Below are positions 1-11,692 of a DNA stretch of 64,000 bases, in pieces (the first letter of the stretch is position 1; each line of letters opens with the position of its first letter). The DNA is taken from positions 10,003,501 through 10,067,500 of the forward strand of contig CM054181.1 of assembly GCA_028829895.1 (NCBI GenBank), given 5' to 3'. A program made the translations under genes and the position numbers. The notes under the pieces are model-generated. The model was not told where the DNA came from. It made no database searches and saw only the letters and a list, made by a program, of their open reading frames with translations. This DNA comes from Sinotaia quadrata (Eukaryota; Mollusca; Gastropoda; Architaenioglossa; Viviparidae).

Positions 1-188
1 AAAAAAGCTGTTGCATTTCTTATCACCTCCTTTCAACCTTTTAGTAGGCAGTCATTTGATAAGTAAGATGGCGGGCGGGGTTTGGGGTAGGGGGCGGCGG
101 CGAGAGAATGTTACCAGATACCAACCATCTGAAATAAGCAAAACTGAAAAGTATTACTCTTAATTGTTGCTTGTTCTTGTATATAAAC

Positions 189-400
189 AGTCAGAGTGTA
201 CATGAATAGTCATAGTGTATATGAATAGTCATAGTGTCTGTATTATTGCATGTATTTGCACAGCTGTTGTGTTTTTTAAAAATAGTTTTTCATTGTTGCA
301 CAGAGGTTACATACTTTCGCATTGTTGCACAGAGGTTACATAGTTTTGCATTGTTGCACAGTTTTACATAGTGTTGCACTGTTGGTGCACAAGTCTAGCA
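189..400. repeat. Two short tandem arrays (about 22 bp and 29 bp)
   Basis: Positions 189-239 hold about 2.5 copies of a 22-bp unit containing 'gaatagtcatagtgt'. Positions 291-400 hold three to four degenerate 29-bp copies starting 'cattgttgcacagaggttac' at 291, 320 and 349. No coding potential. Confidence 0.8.
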
Positions 401-559
401 TAGAGCTACAAATTATTGGCAGAGTTGCTTGTTGCATAGTTGCTTATTGAACAGTTGATAAATAGGTTATGTATTGGAAGGTGAATGGATAAAGATAACT
501 GTTGTACATATGCACTGATAATTTGACAGCTTTGTTATGACAAAGAGAATGGAGTCTAG

Positions 560-802
560 GCTTGTCTGTTATAATACAGACTGAGGACAGCTTGTCTGTT
601 ATAATACAGACTGAGGACAGCTTGTCTGTTATAATACAGACTGAGGACAGCTTGTCTGTTATAATACAGACTGAGGACAGCTTGTCTGTTATAATACAGA
701 CTGAGGACAGAGCTTGTCTGTTATAATACAGAGACTGAGGACAGCTTGTCTGTTATAATACAGAGACTGAGGACAGCTTGTCTGTTATAATACAGAGATT
801 GG
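560..802. repeat. 30-bp minisatellite, 8 copies
   Basis: An exact 30-bp period carries 'cttgtctgttataatacaga' followed by 'ctgaggacag'. The first copies are identical; the last three contain a 2-bp insertion (cagaga). The core 'tctgttataatacaga' is an imperfect inverted repeat, so single strands could fold. Confidence 0.95.
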
Positions 803-1436
803 GGATTAAGCTGATTAGAATGCACTCAGTTCACACCTGAAACCAGAACGCACTCACCCAGTTCACGCCTGAACATCAAGCGACTTAACGATGGAAGCAG
901 CTACATCTTCTTTTTACACATCAACGCTAATCGTCTGGCACTAAAGTGAAGTGAAGCACTTGTCATGGCAACAACGCGAGCTTGTGCAGTATCTCTGATA
1001 ACATATACAATTGCCCTTCTCAACTTTTGATATGTCCGGTGATGATTGAAGGAGGGTGGTGGATAAGCGGTTTTTCATGGGAGTGGGTGGGTACGGGAGG
1101 ATATCACTGGTCCTACACCTCCCAACATGAGCAGTCTTATTCTATCTAATACAAATACACCAACACTGTACTCTCTCGACCCGCAAAGACCACGATATTA
1201 TACTCTGTGCAGTTGGAGCAAGTCTGCAGTACTGAGTTCTCTGTAGCACAACATTGAGGAGAAGGTCTGAGCAAATCTGAATCTTGCAGATGTGTGATGG
1301 CAACAAAAGACCCGCGTGTGACCAAGCCTTAAAGTCAAATAAAATATGGTGGCCGAGGTCATTCTTCTAGGACAGTGTCTCGTTACACAAAAACAAGCCT
1401 GAGTCAGATATGTGGCTGATTACATTGATTAAACAA
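803..1436. other. Unique sequence, no gene recognised
   Basis: Mixed-composition DNA without long ORFs. A short imperfect duplication of 'cactcagttcacacctga' lies near 822-870. No promoter, exon or RNA gene could be supported. Confidence 0.5.
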
Positions 1437-1580
1437 AAAAAGGCCTTTCTTTCTCTTTCTTTCATTCTTTCTTTCTTTGTGTGTCTGATGTGAATGTATG
1501 TATGTGATATGTATGTACACTCGTTTGCGTGTATGCATGTGTTTGTGTGTGTATGTACGTGTGTATGTATGTTGTACCAG
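1437..1580. repeat. CTTT-rich and GTAT-rich simple repeats
   Basis: 1437-1480 is (CTTT)-rich. 1490-1575 is a degenerate TGTATG tract. They produce short spurious ORFs on both strands. Confidence 0.85.
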
Positions 1581-1659
1581 GATTCATGAAGCTTATGTGT
1601 GAAAGACTGCATCACATGGAGTCCGGACAAACAGATCACTATGAACATGTTTCTGCTAC

Positions 1660-1660
<1 letters not shown>

Positions 1661-1696
<36 letters not shown>

Positions 1697-1730
1697 GACG
1701 ACGACGATGAGGAGAAGAAAGAAGAAGAGT
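1661..1730. repeat. (GAT)n/(GAC)n trinucleotide tract
   Basis: Pure GAT repeats from 1661 to about 1694, grading into GAC, GAG and GAA triplets. One frame reads as poly-Asp/Glu, another as poly-Met. Neither has flanking coding sequence, so this is a microsatellite and not an acidic protein. Confidence 0.9.
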
Positions 1731-1739
1731 AGTTATGAA

Positions 1740-2140
1740 GGACAGACCAGTGCACAAAAATACGCAGAGATCGCCTCTAAATTGTCATGTTTCAATTTAA
1801 TAATCACTTATATAGCTCTGAGTGAGTGTTGGTGGGGAGGAGGGGGGTGTCAAAGAAAACTTAATATAAATTCTGACTCAGCAGTGCGGTATTTACATCT
1901 CCTGGTTCCACCTAATTTAATTTACAGAATACATTAATTTACTGGGGCAACTTTTGCGATTTATACTAGATAGCAACTCAGTTGTTCGCCGATTGCCAAT
2001 GTAGTCTGAAATTTGTGTACAGTTTTGAGGCTTCTTTCTGGCTACAAATTACATTAGCAAATGTTATCTTGAAATACTACCTGTTGTTTGTATGCCAAAG
2101 ATTTTACTAATATATATAATTCTGTTTATCCGTCTGTACG
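1740..2140. other. Unique sequence, no gene recognised
   Basis: AT-rich sequence with no repeat family, splice structure or ORF that I can support. Confidence 0.45.
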
Positions 2141-2275
2141 AAACGCTAAAGCGTCCTTGACCTTCGAGCGTGGGAGTTTTTTTCCAATTCTGGAAATCTC
2201 TATGCTAAACGCTAAAGCGTCCCTGACCTTCGAACACGTGGGAATTATTTTGAGCCAGCTGGTATTTTCACATGG
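2141..2275. repeat. 66-bp direct duplication
   Basis: 'aaacgctaaagcgtcc' begins at 2141 and again at 2207, each followed by 'tgaccttcga'. The core cgctaaagcg forms a small stem. It may be a MITE fragment, but no terminal repeats or target duplication were found. Confidence 0.65.
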
Positions 2276-2540
2276 CTAGCTTTATGTTTGCATTGTCGAG
2301 TTCTCGAAACAGAGACAACACCAAAGTACTCATTACAAAAAAAACAAAAAACAAAAAAACAACAACAAAAAACGCATAGCAAGGTCATTTGCTAAATGGT
2401 GCTCGAATTTTCACTAGCATTGTGATTTATAATCAAGTCTTCCAATAAACAAATTCATTTATGTTCCTATAATGCATTCATTTTAATTTGTTACCCGTCA
2501 TATGAAGGGCAAATACTCTAGTAACTACACATTCACAAAT

Positions 2541-2745
2541 GTAGCCTTGATTGTGAAATATTGCCTGTAGTTTGTGAGTGTAGCCTTGATTGTGAAATAT
2601 TGCCTGTAGTTTGTGAGTGAAGTCTTGATTGTGAAATATTGCCTGTAGTTTGTGAGTGAAGTCTTGATTGTGAAATATTGCCTGTAGTTTGTGAGTGAAG
2701 TCTTGATTGTGAAATATTGCCTGTAGTTTGTGAGTGAAGTCTTGT
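2541..2745. repeat. 39-bp minisatellite, about 5 copies
   Basis: The unit begins 'gtagccttgattgtgaaata' at 2541 and repeats every 39 bp, with a gtag/aagt variant at its start. Because 39 bp is 13 codons, a 76-residue periodic minus-strand ORF arises by chance. It is not a gene. Confidence 0.95.
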
Positions 2746-3185
2746 TATTATTCACAAGTACATAATGGAAGAAGAAATGTATTGTTGTCTGTAATTCAAC
2801 ATTATAGCTTTACTTTAAATTACATTCACAAATGCTGTCTGGATATTGAAAACACATAAGTATCATTGGCTCCAGTAGTTTATTTGAAATAATTCAGGCT
2901 TGAGTTACATTTACAACCTCGGTACTTAACTCCCCTTGCTGAAATAGCTCCATACGTATTTTTTCACAATAAAAGATTGTCTCCCTATAATATAGCACAG
3001 CTGTGAAGGCCAAAGGCAATTACTGTCGTCAGTCTTTAGCGGCCTTCTCTCTGACACATTTTGAATGCCTTAATTCTATCTCTCCTCCTTCAAAGTGACC
3101 CATCCCACAATTACACGCACGGAAAGACAAACCAAAAAAACAAACAAACAAAAAAAACGCCCACGACTTAAACACCCACACACAC

Positions 3186-3476
3186 TGTATTCGTTATAAC
3201 AAGCAAGAAGATAGTTTTGTAAATGCTTGTAGTCAAAAATATACTTGTTATAACAAGCGATAAAATACTTTTAATAAATTCTTGTAATCCAAACTATATT
3301 TGTTATATAACATGCGAGAAGATAGTTTTAATAAATTCATGCAATCAAAACTCTATTATATTATAATAAGCGAGAAAATAGTTTTAATAAAAACTTGTAA
3401 TCAAAACTATATTATGTTATAACAAGCGAGAAAATACTTTTAATAAATTCTTGCAATTCACACTGTATTATGTTAT
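3186..3476. repeat. 54-59-bp minisatellite, 5 degenerate copies
   Basis: 'gttataacaagcgagaa' followed by 'atagttttaataaa' recurs about every 54-59 bp from 3193. AT-rich and diverged. Confidence 0.85.
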
Positions 3477-3487
3477 GAGAAATAGTT

Positions 3488-3838
3488 TTAACGCACACGT
3501 GTTGCGGGCATTACGTTGTTTAATATTAACGCACACGTATTGTGTGCATTACGTTTTAAATTTTAACGCATACGTGTTGTGGGCATTACGTAATTAAACG
3601 CACACGTGTTGTGGGCATTACGTTGTTTAATTTTAATGCGCACGTGTTGTGGGCATTACGTTGTTCAATTTTAACACGCGTGTTGTGGGCATTACGTTGT
3701 TCAATTTTAACACACGCGTGTTGTGGGCATTACGTTATTCAATTTTAACACACGCGTGTTGTGGGCATTACGTTATTCAATTTTAACACACGCGTGTTGT
3801 GGGCATTACGTTATTCAGTTTTAACACACGCCTGTTCT
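3488..3838. repeat. 38-40-bp minisatellite, 9 copies
   Basis: The unit core is 'acacgtgttgtgggcattac'. The later copies are homogenised to a form with 'acacgcgtgt', a perfect 10-bp palindrome. The earlier copies carry acacgtgt. A change of subtype along the array is visible. Confidence 0.95.
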
Positions 3839-4191
3839 GTTTGCCCAGGAATAGCATTCCAACGAATCGCAACATAAAGTCTCTGGAAAAATAATCTTGC
3901 TCCCGCCAGAGACTCTTTAAACAAGAATCACCTGGTTACACAATTCACTCTAAACAGGGCCCTTAATCAGCGTGCCCGTTTAATGGTTCCTTTGTCTGTA
4001 AGTCTGGCGTGGTCCCACCCACCTCCTTCTCTTTACCCCACTCCATCTACTTTTATTTTTATTGTCTGCCACTAGGATATTCTGTGACCGATATTTCGGT
4101 GTGATATTAAGTTCATTATTTCCCTTGTCTATATTCTTCTGTTGTAATTTTTTTTCATCTATCATATTTATAATACATGGAAACTCTGCTA

Positions 4192-4412
4192 AAGGGCAGA
4201 TAATGAAGTAAAACTTACAGGCGTTCTAAGGCAGATAATTATTGAAGTGAAATTTACAGACATTCTAAAAGGCAGATAGATAATGAAGAAAAAATTATAG
4301 GCGTGTTAAAAGGCAGATAATGAAGAAAAAATTTACAGGCATGCTAAAAGGGAGATAATGAAGTAAAACTTACAGGCGTGCTAAAAGGCCGATACTGAAG
4401 TAAAACTCATTG
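4192..4412. repeat. About 35-bp degenerate minisatellite
   Basis: Six or so copies of 'ggcagataatgaagtaaaac' plus 'ttacaggcgt'. Copies differ by small indels. Confidence 0.8.
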
Positions 4413-4700
4413 ATGCGTTGCAAAAAACCCCAGTAAATCTTCAGTATCCTGCAACTTTACCTTCTAGTAAAGAAAAGAAACTATGTGACTCTAAAACACT
4501 TGTAGTAAAAATCACTAGTGCACTGCAAAGTGATGTAACTCTACCGAATCCTGCAACTTTACCTGCAAATAAAGAAAGGAAACCCGTTGACTCTATGTAT
4601 TGGCAATTAAGTAAAAATTACAATTACGCTAAAATGTCGGGTAATGAAGTACTAAAAACAGGTAATGCATTAAAATTACAAGTACATTAAAAACACGCAA
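4413..4700. repeat. Degenerate tandem duplication
   Basis: 'cctgcaactttacct' recurs at about 4448 and 4551 with similar flanks (aaagaaa...gactct), a diverged unit of about 103 bp. The 90-residue forward ORF here is a by-product of the duplication. Confidence 0.55.
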
Positions 4701-4861
4701 TGAAGTAAAAATTACAAGTACGCTGCAAAATTGTAAAGGTGCCAGAATGCTGCAGAAACAGCCATTTGCACTTTCCTGGAATTTGAGATTTCACTGTAGA
4801 GGAAGTGTTGTTTCAACAGCACTATTAAAAACACAATTTTTAAAAATGCATAAAGTATTGA

Positions 4862-4915
4862 GGTGTGTGTGTGTTGTGTGTGCGGTGTTGTGTGTGTGTT
4901 GTGTGTGCGTGTTGT

Positions 4916-4951
<36 letters not shown>

Positions 4952-4956
4952 GTGTC
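4862..4956. repeat. (TG)n microsatellite with GTTG interruptions
   Basis: Compound TG tract with tgttgtgtg and tgcg interruptions, ending in an uninterrupted (TG) stretch. Confidence 0.95.
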
Positions 4957-5135
4957 TTCTTTTAACAGGCATACGAAGTGCTTATGTGTTTTACTCAAGA
5001 CTGAGAAAATCAAGGTCAAATAGAAATGTAAGAAATAAAATAAATGCCAAAGAAATAAATAAAACTTTCACACTACTGCATCAGAGAAATCTTTTAATGT
5101 CAGCACAATATTTGTCATACTCTAGGAGACGTATT

Positions 5136-5136
<1 letters not shown>

Positions 5137-5187
<51 letters not shown>

Positions 5188-5207
5188 TGAGAGAGAGAGA
5201 GAGAGAA
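5137..5207. repeat. (GA)n microsatellite
   Basis: About 70 bp of GA dinucleotides with isolated C and T interruptions. Read on minus it gives a Ser/Leu-rich segment inside a spurious 210-residue ORF. Confidence 0.95.
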
Positions 5208-5257
5208 CGCTGACAAGAAAATCGTGTGGATGAAATTAATAAAGCGCTATTTCCAGC

Positions 5258-5385
5258 GCGCGCACGTGTGATGTGTATGTGTGTGTGTGTGTTTGTGTAT
5301 GTCTGTGTGTGTGTGTGTGTGTTTTGTGTGTGTTTATGTGTATGTTTGTGTGTATGTGTTTGTATGTGTGTGCTTGTGTTTACAG
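5258..5385. repeat. (TG)n/(TGTATG)n compound microsatellite
   Basis: Follows a short CpG-rich 'gcgcgcgcacgtgtg' segment. TG runs are interrupted by TTTG and TATG. Confidence 0.9.
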
Positions 5386-5723
5386 GTGCGTGCAGGCAGG
5401 TAGATATGTAGGAGTGCACGCGGGGGTTGTGGTTTAAAAATGAGAGTAGCTTGTAAAATTTAAAGTAGTCTACCAAGACCGGCAAAATCATATTCAATCT
5501 AGGACATGCAGAACAGTCATGAAAACACTTTTCTTTCTTTTCTTTTCGTTTTTTCTTTTGAGACAAGTGACGTGTGTCACAGACGTATCCGCGTGACGAC
5601 GGAGATAATCTCATGCAGAAGAAATAAAACGGAAGCAAAAATTTAAAAAAAGAAAAAAAAGAGGAAAGAAACGACGGAAAGAACCTCTGATCTGCCTGCA
5701 TTGTATAATCCATTAGTGTCTAG

Positions 5724-6060
5724 CTAGCATAGTGGTTCTCAACCTATTTTGCCCCATGCACCTTTTCACCTATATAAGAATGTCATTCCCACCTTTCCAA
5801 GACTGACCCAAAAGGTGCATTCCAAATAATATGCAGTTTGAATCTCCGATCCCAATCCCCCTTCTCCCAAACCTTAAAATTCCTTAAAAACTGGAATTTT
5901 TTTTTATAATTTTCATTTCTGTTGATTTTTATTTTTAAATAAAAGAAATGCTGGGGTAATAAGACTGCTAGAACTGGTTTAGTAGGCTGGGTTAAGCTCG
6001 AGTAACATGTTTTTAATTGACTTGAACTTTGTCGGCTCCGTAACATTGCCCACACTTGTA
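5724..6060. mobile_element. Possible non-autonomous hAT-like remnant
   Basis: 'agtggttctcaacct' at 5731-5745 resembles the terminal motif of many hAT/MITE families (CAGTGGTTCTCAA type). No matching opposite terminus or 8-bp target duplication was identified, so the right border is a guess. A piece near 5980-6045 (agtaggctgggttaag) recurs diverged at 7070-7135. Confidence 0.3.
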
Positions 6061-6190
6061 TTCTAGCTACAAAGGAACATTTGCCTCAGACCCCCCCCCC
6101 CCACCTCCCTCCTTCATCTATCCCCGACTTACTTTTTATTTTTATTTTTTTTCCTAAAAACAATACAATACTAGATCACTTCTCGTGCCC

Positions 6191-6193
<3 letters not shown>

Positions 6194-6254
<61 letters not shown>
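6194..6254. repeat. (CA)n microsatellite
   Basis: About 30 uninterrupted CA units, flanked by poly-C at 6091-6101 and a T run at 6336-6354 that ends in a G run. Confidence 0.97.
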
Positions 6255-6258
<4 letters not shown>

Positions 6259-6363
6259 GCGTTAAAGAAAGTAATAATGCTAAATATTTTGATGACTATG
6301 TTACACTTCTACCCTACTTTCATCGTTGCCTTCATTTTTTTTTTTTTTTTTTTTGGGGGGGGG

Positions 6364-6440
6364 TATACAGACCAGTACTGGAAACACACAGTATAGTATT
6401 TGGGGGTGCAATACAGACCAGTACTGGAAACACAGTATAG
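6364..6440. repeat. 46-bp direct duplication
   Basis: 'cagaccagtactggaaacac' starts at 6368 and 6414, followed both times by 'agtatagt'. Confidence 0.85.
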
Positions 6441-6444
6441 TGTT

Positions 6445-7810
6445 GATTTTGACTTCAGTAATTTTCTACCTGTCCCCCACAATTATACTGGCAATTCAGT
6501 TAATCCAAACGTACAAAAAGATCGGTGTAATTTATACAAGCAGCTAATTTGTGTTACCACAGTAATAGCTAGTGCTCAGCTGAAAAAAGAGGCGTGTCCC
6601 TCTTTCACAACATGGTCAGTGAAGAATGTCAGCCTGGAGAGCGAGACAGTTTGTACAGCAACAGACTGACGATATTTTAATTAAATGAAAAGGAAATAGG
6701 CAATAATTATCACAAGCAAATATTATTTACACTTCACTGGCTATTTTAGTGGAGACAGTACTGGTCAAGATGACATTGTGTCAAAGGCGGCAGAAGATAA
6801 CCTTACTGACCACTACACGGAATGCCCAATGACGCGATCACCACACACCATTAGCTGTACGAAAACCTGTGTTTTGTCACTTGTTGTCTGAAAGCAATGC
6901 TAAGAATGTATAATTATCGCACGTCAGATTATTGTCTTTTCAGTGTCGGTCAAAGGTCAAACGAATAAATATTAAAATAGGTTACATCAATGATGGCGGT
7001 AAGGTTCCTAGAATGAGTGACTGGTTATTGTAGATAACTACTTCCGATTTTGTCACTATTTTCAATGACTAGTAGGCTGGGCTAAGTTCGACTGAACGAC
7101 TTGACGACTTGTCTTTCCATAAATGACTCCGGACCGACGCATGAGCAGAAAAAAGTACCCCTTATACTAGACCTATGCGTGAAAATTGACAATCATTTTA
7201 ATCATGTGTTGTACGTATTTTGTGCACGAAAATATTTTAATAAATTCAAAATATCTTAGAATATTTTTCCGTGTGTCGTTTAGACGGATGGTGGAAACGT
7301 AAATAATCAAATTGTGATCTACCGGGTTTTAGTTTCGATAATATCAAAACAATCTCCTGCTCCAGCTATACAATCATTCAAACACTGCATCCCCCCTCCA
7401 CTACCACCAGCCCCCTCTGAAATGACTCGTGTGTGTATGGCTGTTAATTTCCTTGCTTAGAGAAGTGTAGATAAGTCCAGAAATAAGAGCATGCCTAGCG
7501 CCACAAAGCAGTATTGTTTCAATGTCTCCGAAAACCATTGTTCAGTGTTCACGAGATATTCTCGGACGTGTATGTTTATTTTAGGTCAGGCTTGTTGGCT
7601 TATATATGTACCGCTGTTCATATAGAATTTCTTTATAACGTTTTTATTGCACAGATATAAAACACTGCTTTATATATTTTACGTCCACTACGTACAAGCA
7701 CCAAGAAGATTTACAACAGCCAACGGATTTGCTGACTGAAGTTCACAATTTTAATTGACTGAATACAAAAGCCTTGTCATAAACTTTGCTTGTGGGCCTA
7801 CTTGTACCCC
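6445..7810. other. Unique sequence, no gene recognised
   Basis: Longest repeat-poor stretch of the first 10 kb. ORFs are short and unremarkable. No splice-site and codon-bias pattern strong enough to call an exon. Confidence 0.5.
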
Positions 7811-7811
7811 A

Positions 7812-8096
7812 TATACAGTACTGTTTCACTTTTAGGCTAACAAAGGAAGAGTTATGTGATTAGTGTAGACTTACTGTTACATACATTGTACTGTTTCACT
7901 TTTAGGCCAACAAAGGAAGAGTTACGTGATTAGTGTAGACTTACTGTTACATTGTACTGTTTCACTTTTAGGCCAACAAAGGAAGAGTTACGTGATTAGT
8001 GTAGACTTACTGTTACATTGTACTGTTTCACTTTTAGGCCAACAAAGGAAGAGTTACGTGATTAGTGTAGACTTACTGTTACATACATTGTATTGT
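7812..8096. repeat. 66-bp minisatellite, 4 copies
   Basis: The unit starts 'attgtactgtttcactttta' at 7951 and 8017, with two further copies upstream (some with a 4-bp atac insertion). The period is 22 codons, which makes a spurious periodic ORF. Confidence 0.95.
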
Positions 8097-8274
8097 TTAA
8101 ATGAATATAGTGAAAAAATTGTCAGTGCCGACTGACAGAGAACAATGTTGATTTGCTGTCCCATTCAAGTGGCGACTGTCAAAGAAATGCAGATTTATCT
8201 TTTACACATTTGATTGCATAGATGGAGAAGAGTTGTTATAAAAGACCACGAAGTATTGTTTGATTCATTACATC

Positions 8275-8530
8275 ACTGATGTAGTTCTATTGTCTCATAA
8301 ATAGTACTGTAGAAGTGTTATGTGATTTATGTTGTTCTATTGTCTCATAAATAGTACTGTAGAAGTGTTATGTGGTTTATGTTGTTCTATTGTCTCATAA
8401 ATAGTACTGTAGAAGTGTTATGTGGTTTATGTTGTTCTATTGTCTCATAAATAGTACAGTAGAAGTGTTATGTCGTTGATGTAGTTCTACTCTATTATAC
8501 AAATTACTGTTTGATTCTAAACAGCAGAGG
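8275..8530. repeat. 50-bp minisatellite, 4-5 copies
   Basis: 'gttctattgtctcataaata' recurs every 50 bp from 8284 and decays toward 8580. Confidence 0.92.
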
Positions 8531-9125
8531 TGTTATGTCATTAATGTAGCTTTATTGTCTCATATGAAGTACTATTTGAAAGTGTTATGTTGTTTAACTA
8601 GTACAGATTCTAGATGAGTTGACTGATTAACGTAACACTTTATTTGTTGAAATACTTGAGGTGTCCTATATGAAGTGCTGAATGAATTAATAGTTGTATG
8701 TAGTTTACTGTCACACTCTAAAGACAATTACGCTGAATATTTGAATTAATACTTTATTGTCTGAAGTCAGGTATTCGTGAAAATTAGGTTTACTCATGAC
8801 CCTGTTAAAACAAGGCTTCTGTCGTCACACCATTTCCCTCACAAAAGGCAAACGGCGATTTGTTTTGCTGTGCTATTGACAGACAAAGTAGGTAATTCAA
8901 CTGGCGACTTGTTTTGCTGTTGACAGACAAGGATAGGTAATTCACTTAACACTCAAGAGTGGTCCGAACACGCTGAAAACTAAGTGAAACCTTTCATGGG
9001 AACTGAAACCACCACTTTGTCCCAATTAATTAATTGACGTAGACAAAGCAAAGCTTGGCATTCGTGTTTGCATTTGTGTGCAAAGTGTGTTTACGCGTTT
9101 TAGAGAGATATAAAGTAAGTTATAT
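8531..9125. other. Mostly unique sequence with one local duplication
   Basis: At 8857-8945, 'gacttgttttgctg...gacagacaa...taggtaattca' occurs twice. Otherwise nothing recognised. Confidence 0.5.
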
Positions 9126-9168
9126 ATGTGTGTGTGTGTGTGTGTGATGTGCAGTGGTATATAGAAAG

Positions 9169-9214
<46 letters not shown>

Positions 9215-9286
9215 TGTGCAGTGGTATATAGAAAGATGTGTGTGTGTGTGTGTGTGTGTGTGTGGTGTGCAGTGGTATATAGAAAG

Positions 9287-9334
<48 letters not shown>

Positions 9335-9335
9335 T
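9126..9335. repeat. Compound (TG)n array with a repeated 20-bp interruption
   Basis: Long TG tracts are separated by near-identical blocks 'tgcagtggtatatagaaaga' three times. The same tatatagaaag motif seeds the 30-bp array at 9573-9778, so the two arrays are related. Confidence 0.93.
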
Positions 9336-9572
9336 GTAGAAAGATGCGCGTGTAGTGTTATGTGCAGTGTTATATAGAAAATTGCGTGTATAATAAAGAA
9401 AGTTGTATGTATGTGCATGTAGTGTTACATAGAAAGTTTTGTTGTGGGTGTGTGTGTGTTTGTATTTGTATTAATGTGCATCAGAAAGAGATAAAGTAAA
9501 TTACATATGTTAGTGTAATATGTGGTGTTATTTAGAAAGTTATGAATATATGTTTGTGTAATGTGAGCAGAA

Positions 9573-9778
9573 TTATATAGAAAGTTGTTTGAATGTGTAG
9601 TATTATACAGAAAGTTGTTTGAATGTGTAGTATTATATAGAAAGTTGTTTGAATGTGTAGTATTATACAGAAAGTTGTTTGAATGTGTAGTATTATATAG
9701 AAAGTTGTTTGAATGTGTAGTATTATATAGAAAGTTGTTTGAATGTGTAGTATTATATAGAAAGTTGTTTGAATGTGC
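9573..9778. repeat. 30-bp minisatellite, 7 copies
   Basis: 'gaaagttgtttgaatgtgta' recurs at 9579 and every 30 bp to 9759. Both strands stay open because the unit is 10 codons. Confidence 0.96.
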
Positions 9779-9789
9779 TGCGTTACGTA

Positions 9790-10069
9790 TTCTAGAATGA
9801 AACAATCTGCACGTCAGAGAGAGGAAAAAAAACTTTTGGCGGGGGTGGGGTGGGGGTGTCCTCCGGTTATAAATGTGTGATTGCAGTTTGTGTTGATTTA
9901 CACTTTTGTGAATTATGAATTGTTATATTTAATTTTGGTTGTATTCCTATTAAACACGAGTCTAAGCAATGGAGGTAAAGACATCAGTCTCAGAAACACT
10001 ATTGCAGATCTATTATGGCGGCTTCTAAGATCATTTACGTAACATCCAGCATTCTGAGAGAAATAATAA
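9790..10069. other. Unique sequence, no gene recognised
   Basis: Contains a G-rich tract (gggggtggggtgggggtg) near 9840-9858. No other structure noted. Confidence 0.45.
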
Positions 10070-10275
10070 ATAAGTTGAATTAAGTACATGTAGCCACAAA
10101 TTTGAATTAAGTAACATAGCTACAAAAATTAATTAAGTACATATAGCCATAAAGATGAATTAAGTAAATATAGCAATAAAATGAAATACATATAGCCACA
10201 ATGATGACTTAAGTAAATATAGCAATAAAATGAAATACATACAGCCACAAAGATGAATTAAGTAGATATAACCAT
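10070..10275. repeat. Degenerate about 25/50-bp minisatellite
   Basis: Repeats of 'gaattaagtaaatatagc' and 'aatacatatagccacaa' alternate in an AT-rich background. Confidence 0.8.
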
Positions 10276-10464
10276 GTGCTGTGGCACTCTTCGTTCTGAA
10301 TAAACCCAGTGGATGAACTTCGTTAGTTGCAGAAAGTAAAATTCACACAATCTGAGTGCTAAGCAAAAAAATTTTTTTTAGTTCTTTTTAAATTTTATTT
10401 TAGTAACTTAACAACTCATTTTTAAAATCATGTTGCTATGTTAAGACAACGAAAAATAGCATAC

Positions 10465-10760
10465 CATCAAGTTCTTTTTTTCCACACGTTCTTATTTTCG
10501 ATAAATTTTACATGTTCTTTTTTTCACACGTTCTTATTTTCTATATGTTCTTTTCCCCACAAGTTCTTATTTTCCATATATTTTACATGTTCTTTTTTTT
10601 TTACACACGTTCTTATTTTCCATAAATTTTACATGTTCTTTTTTTCACACGTTCTTATTTTCCATAAATTTTACATGTTCTTTTTTTCACACGTTCTTAT
10701 TTTCTATATGTTCTTTTCCCCACAAGTTCTTATTTTCCATAAATCTTATGTTCTTTTTTC
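10465..10760. repeat. Polypyrimidine-rich minisatellite, about 42 bp and shorter units
   Basis: 'ttcacacgttcttattttc' and 'cataaattttacatgttctt' alternate over seven copies. The 110-residue Phe-rich forward ORF is a consequence of composition. Confidence 0.9.
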
Positions 10761-11587
10761 CTCTCGATAGTTAATTGTCAATGTGTTTTTATGTTCCATT
10801 TTGAGGCTTTGCTGACGTTGATAGCTTGTCAAAATGCTTTATAAGTAGATACAATGTGTCTATAAATTAATTTTATTTGCATAACTGTCTGCAAAAGTGT
10901 GTAAATGTAATCTTGTTGTTGGTTTGTCCCTGAATGTGTTCTGTACCTAACGTCCAAAGCTCTGCCGCGTATACATGTACCAAATGTCAACATGACTATT
11001 TCTCTCCCGGGATGGTGCTAATAGGTCAGTGATGAATTGGCCGGACTGTACAAGTTACCAGTCCGACATAGGAGGTCGTCTATGCATCTGACGTGTACCT
11101 TCCGAGTTTATCTTTACCTATCAGATCGATCATGTTGTCGGCGACGCTCTGTCTATCGGCGGCCCACGTCTTCGTGTTCGCAGCACGCCCTCTTTGATAA
11201 ACTACAGGTCAACAGGATCGATACACAGAGTACACGTAGGTAAACAAGTGTGTCAGCACAGGGCGAACCCTTGTAATGACGACCCACCTGGTACTCGCGA
11301 TAAACGCGGCGACAGGTGTCTAATATTCAGACTGAAAAACCAAACGCAGGTTTTCTGTCATTGGCTGTATCTGTTTCTTTCCTATTTGGGCTGGTTGCAG
11401 TATAGTCTTGACACAACGCTCTTTCAATTCTGCGTTTTTGTTTCCTTTTTTCTAAAAATAAAATAAGTTGGTTTGTTCCTTGTCGCTGTTTTGTGATTTA
11501 TTTTTGTTGTTGTTGTTGTTCTTTTTGGCTGATGTTTTCTTTTTGATTTATGTATTTTTCTCAGGACCCAAGGCGAGGCAGGTGTGT
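10761..11587. other. Mostly unique sequence, relatively GC-rich near 11000-11330
   Basis: The 11000-11330 block has higher GC and CpG content than its surroundings and no tandem structure. It could include conserved or regulatory DNA, but ORFs of 68 and 90 residues here match nothing I recognise. Confidence 0.4.
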
Positions 11588-11592
11588 GTTAT

Positions 11593-11638
<46 letters not shown>

Positions 11639-11658
11639 GTGTGTGTGTGTGAGTGTGT

Positions 11659-11689
<31 letters not shown>

Positions 11690-11692
11690 AGA
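11588..11692. repeat. (TG)n microsatellite with GAG interruptions
   Basis: About 100 bp of TG with gtgtgagtg interruptions. Confidence 0.96.

Noticed and set aside
1529..1937. ORFs with poly-Asp/Glu or poly-Met segments
   Set aside because: Created by the GAT/GAC trinucleotide tract. The two frames overlap and flanks show no coding character.
5081..5713. 210-residue minus-strand ORF
   Set aside because: It runs through GA and TG microsatellites and low-complexity sequence. Ser/Leu and Thr/His repeats come from dinucleotides and no domain is visible.
5980..7135. Two related segments (agtaggctggg...) as ends of one transposon
   Set aside because: They are direct, diverged repeats of about 60 bp, with no inverted ends or target duplication.
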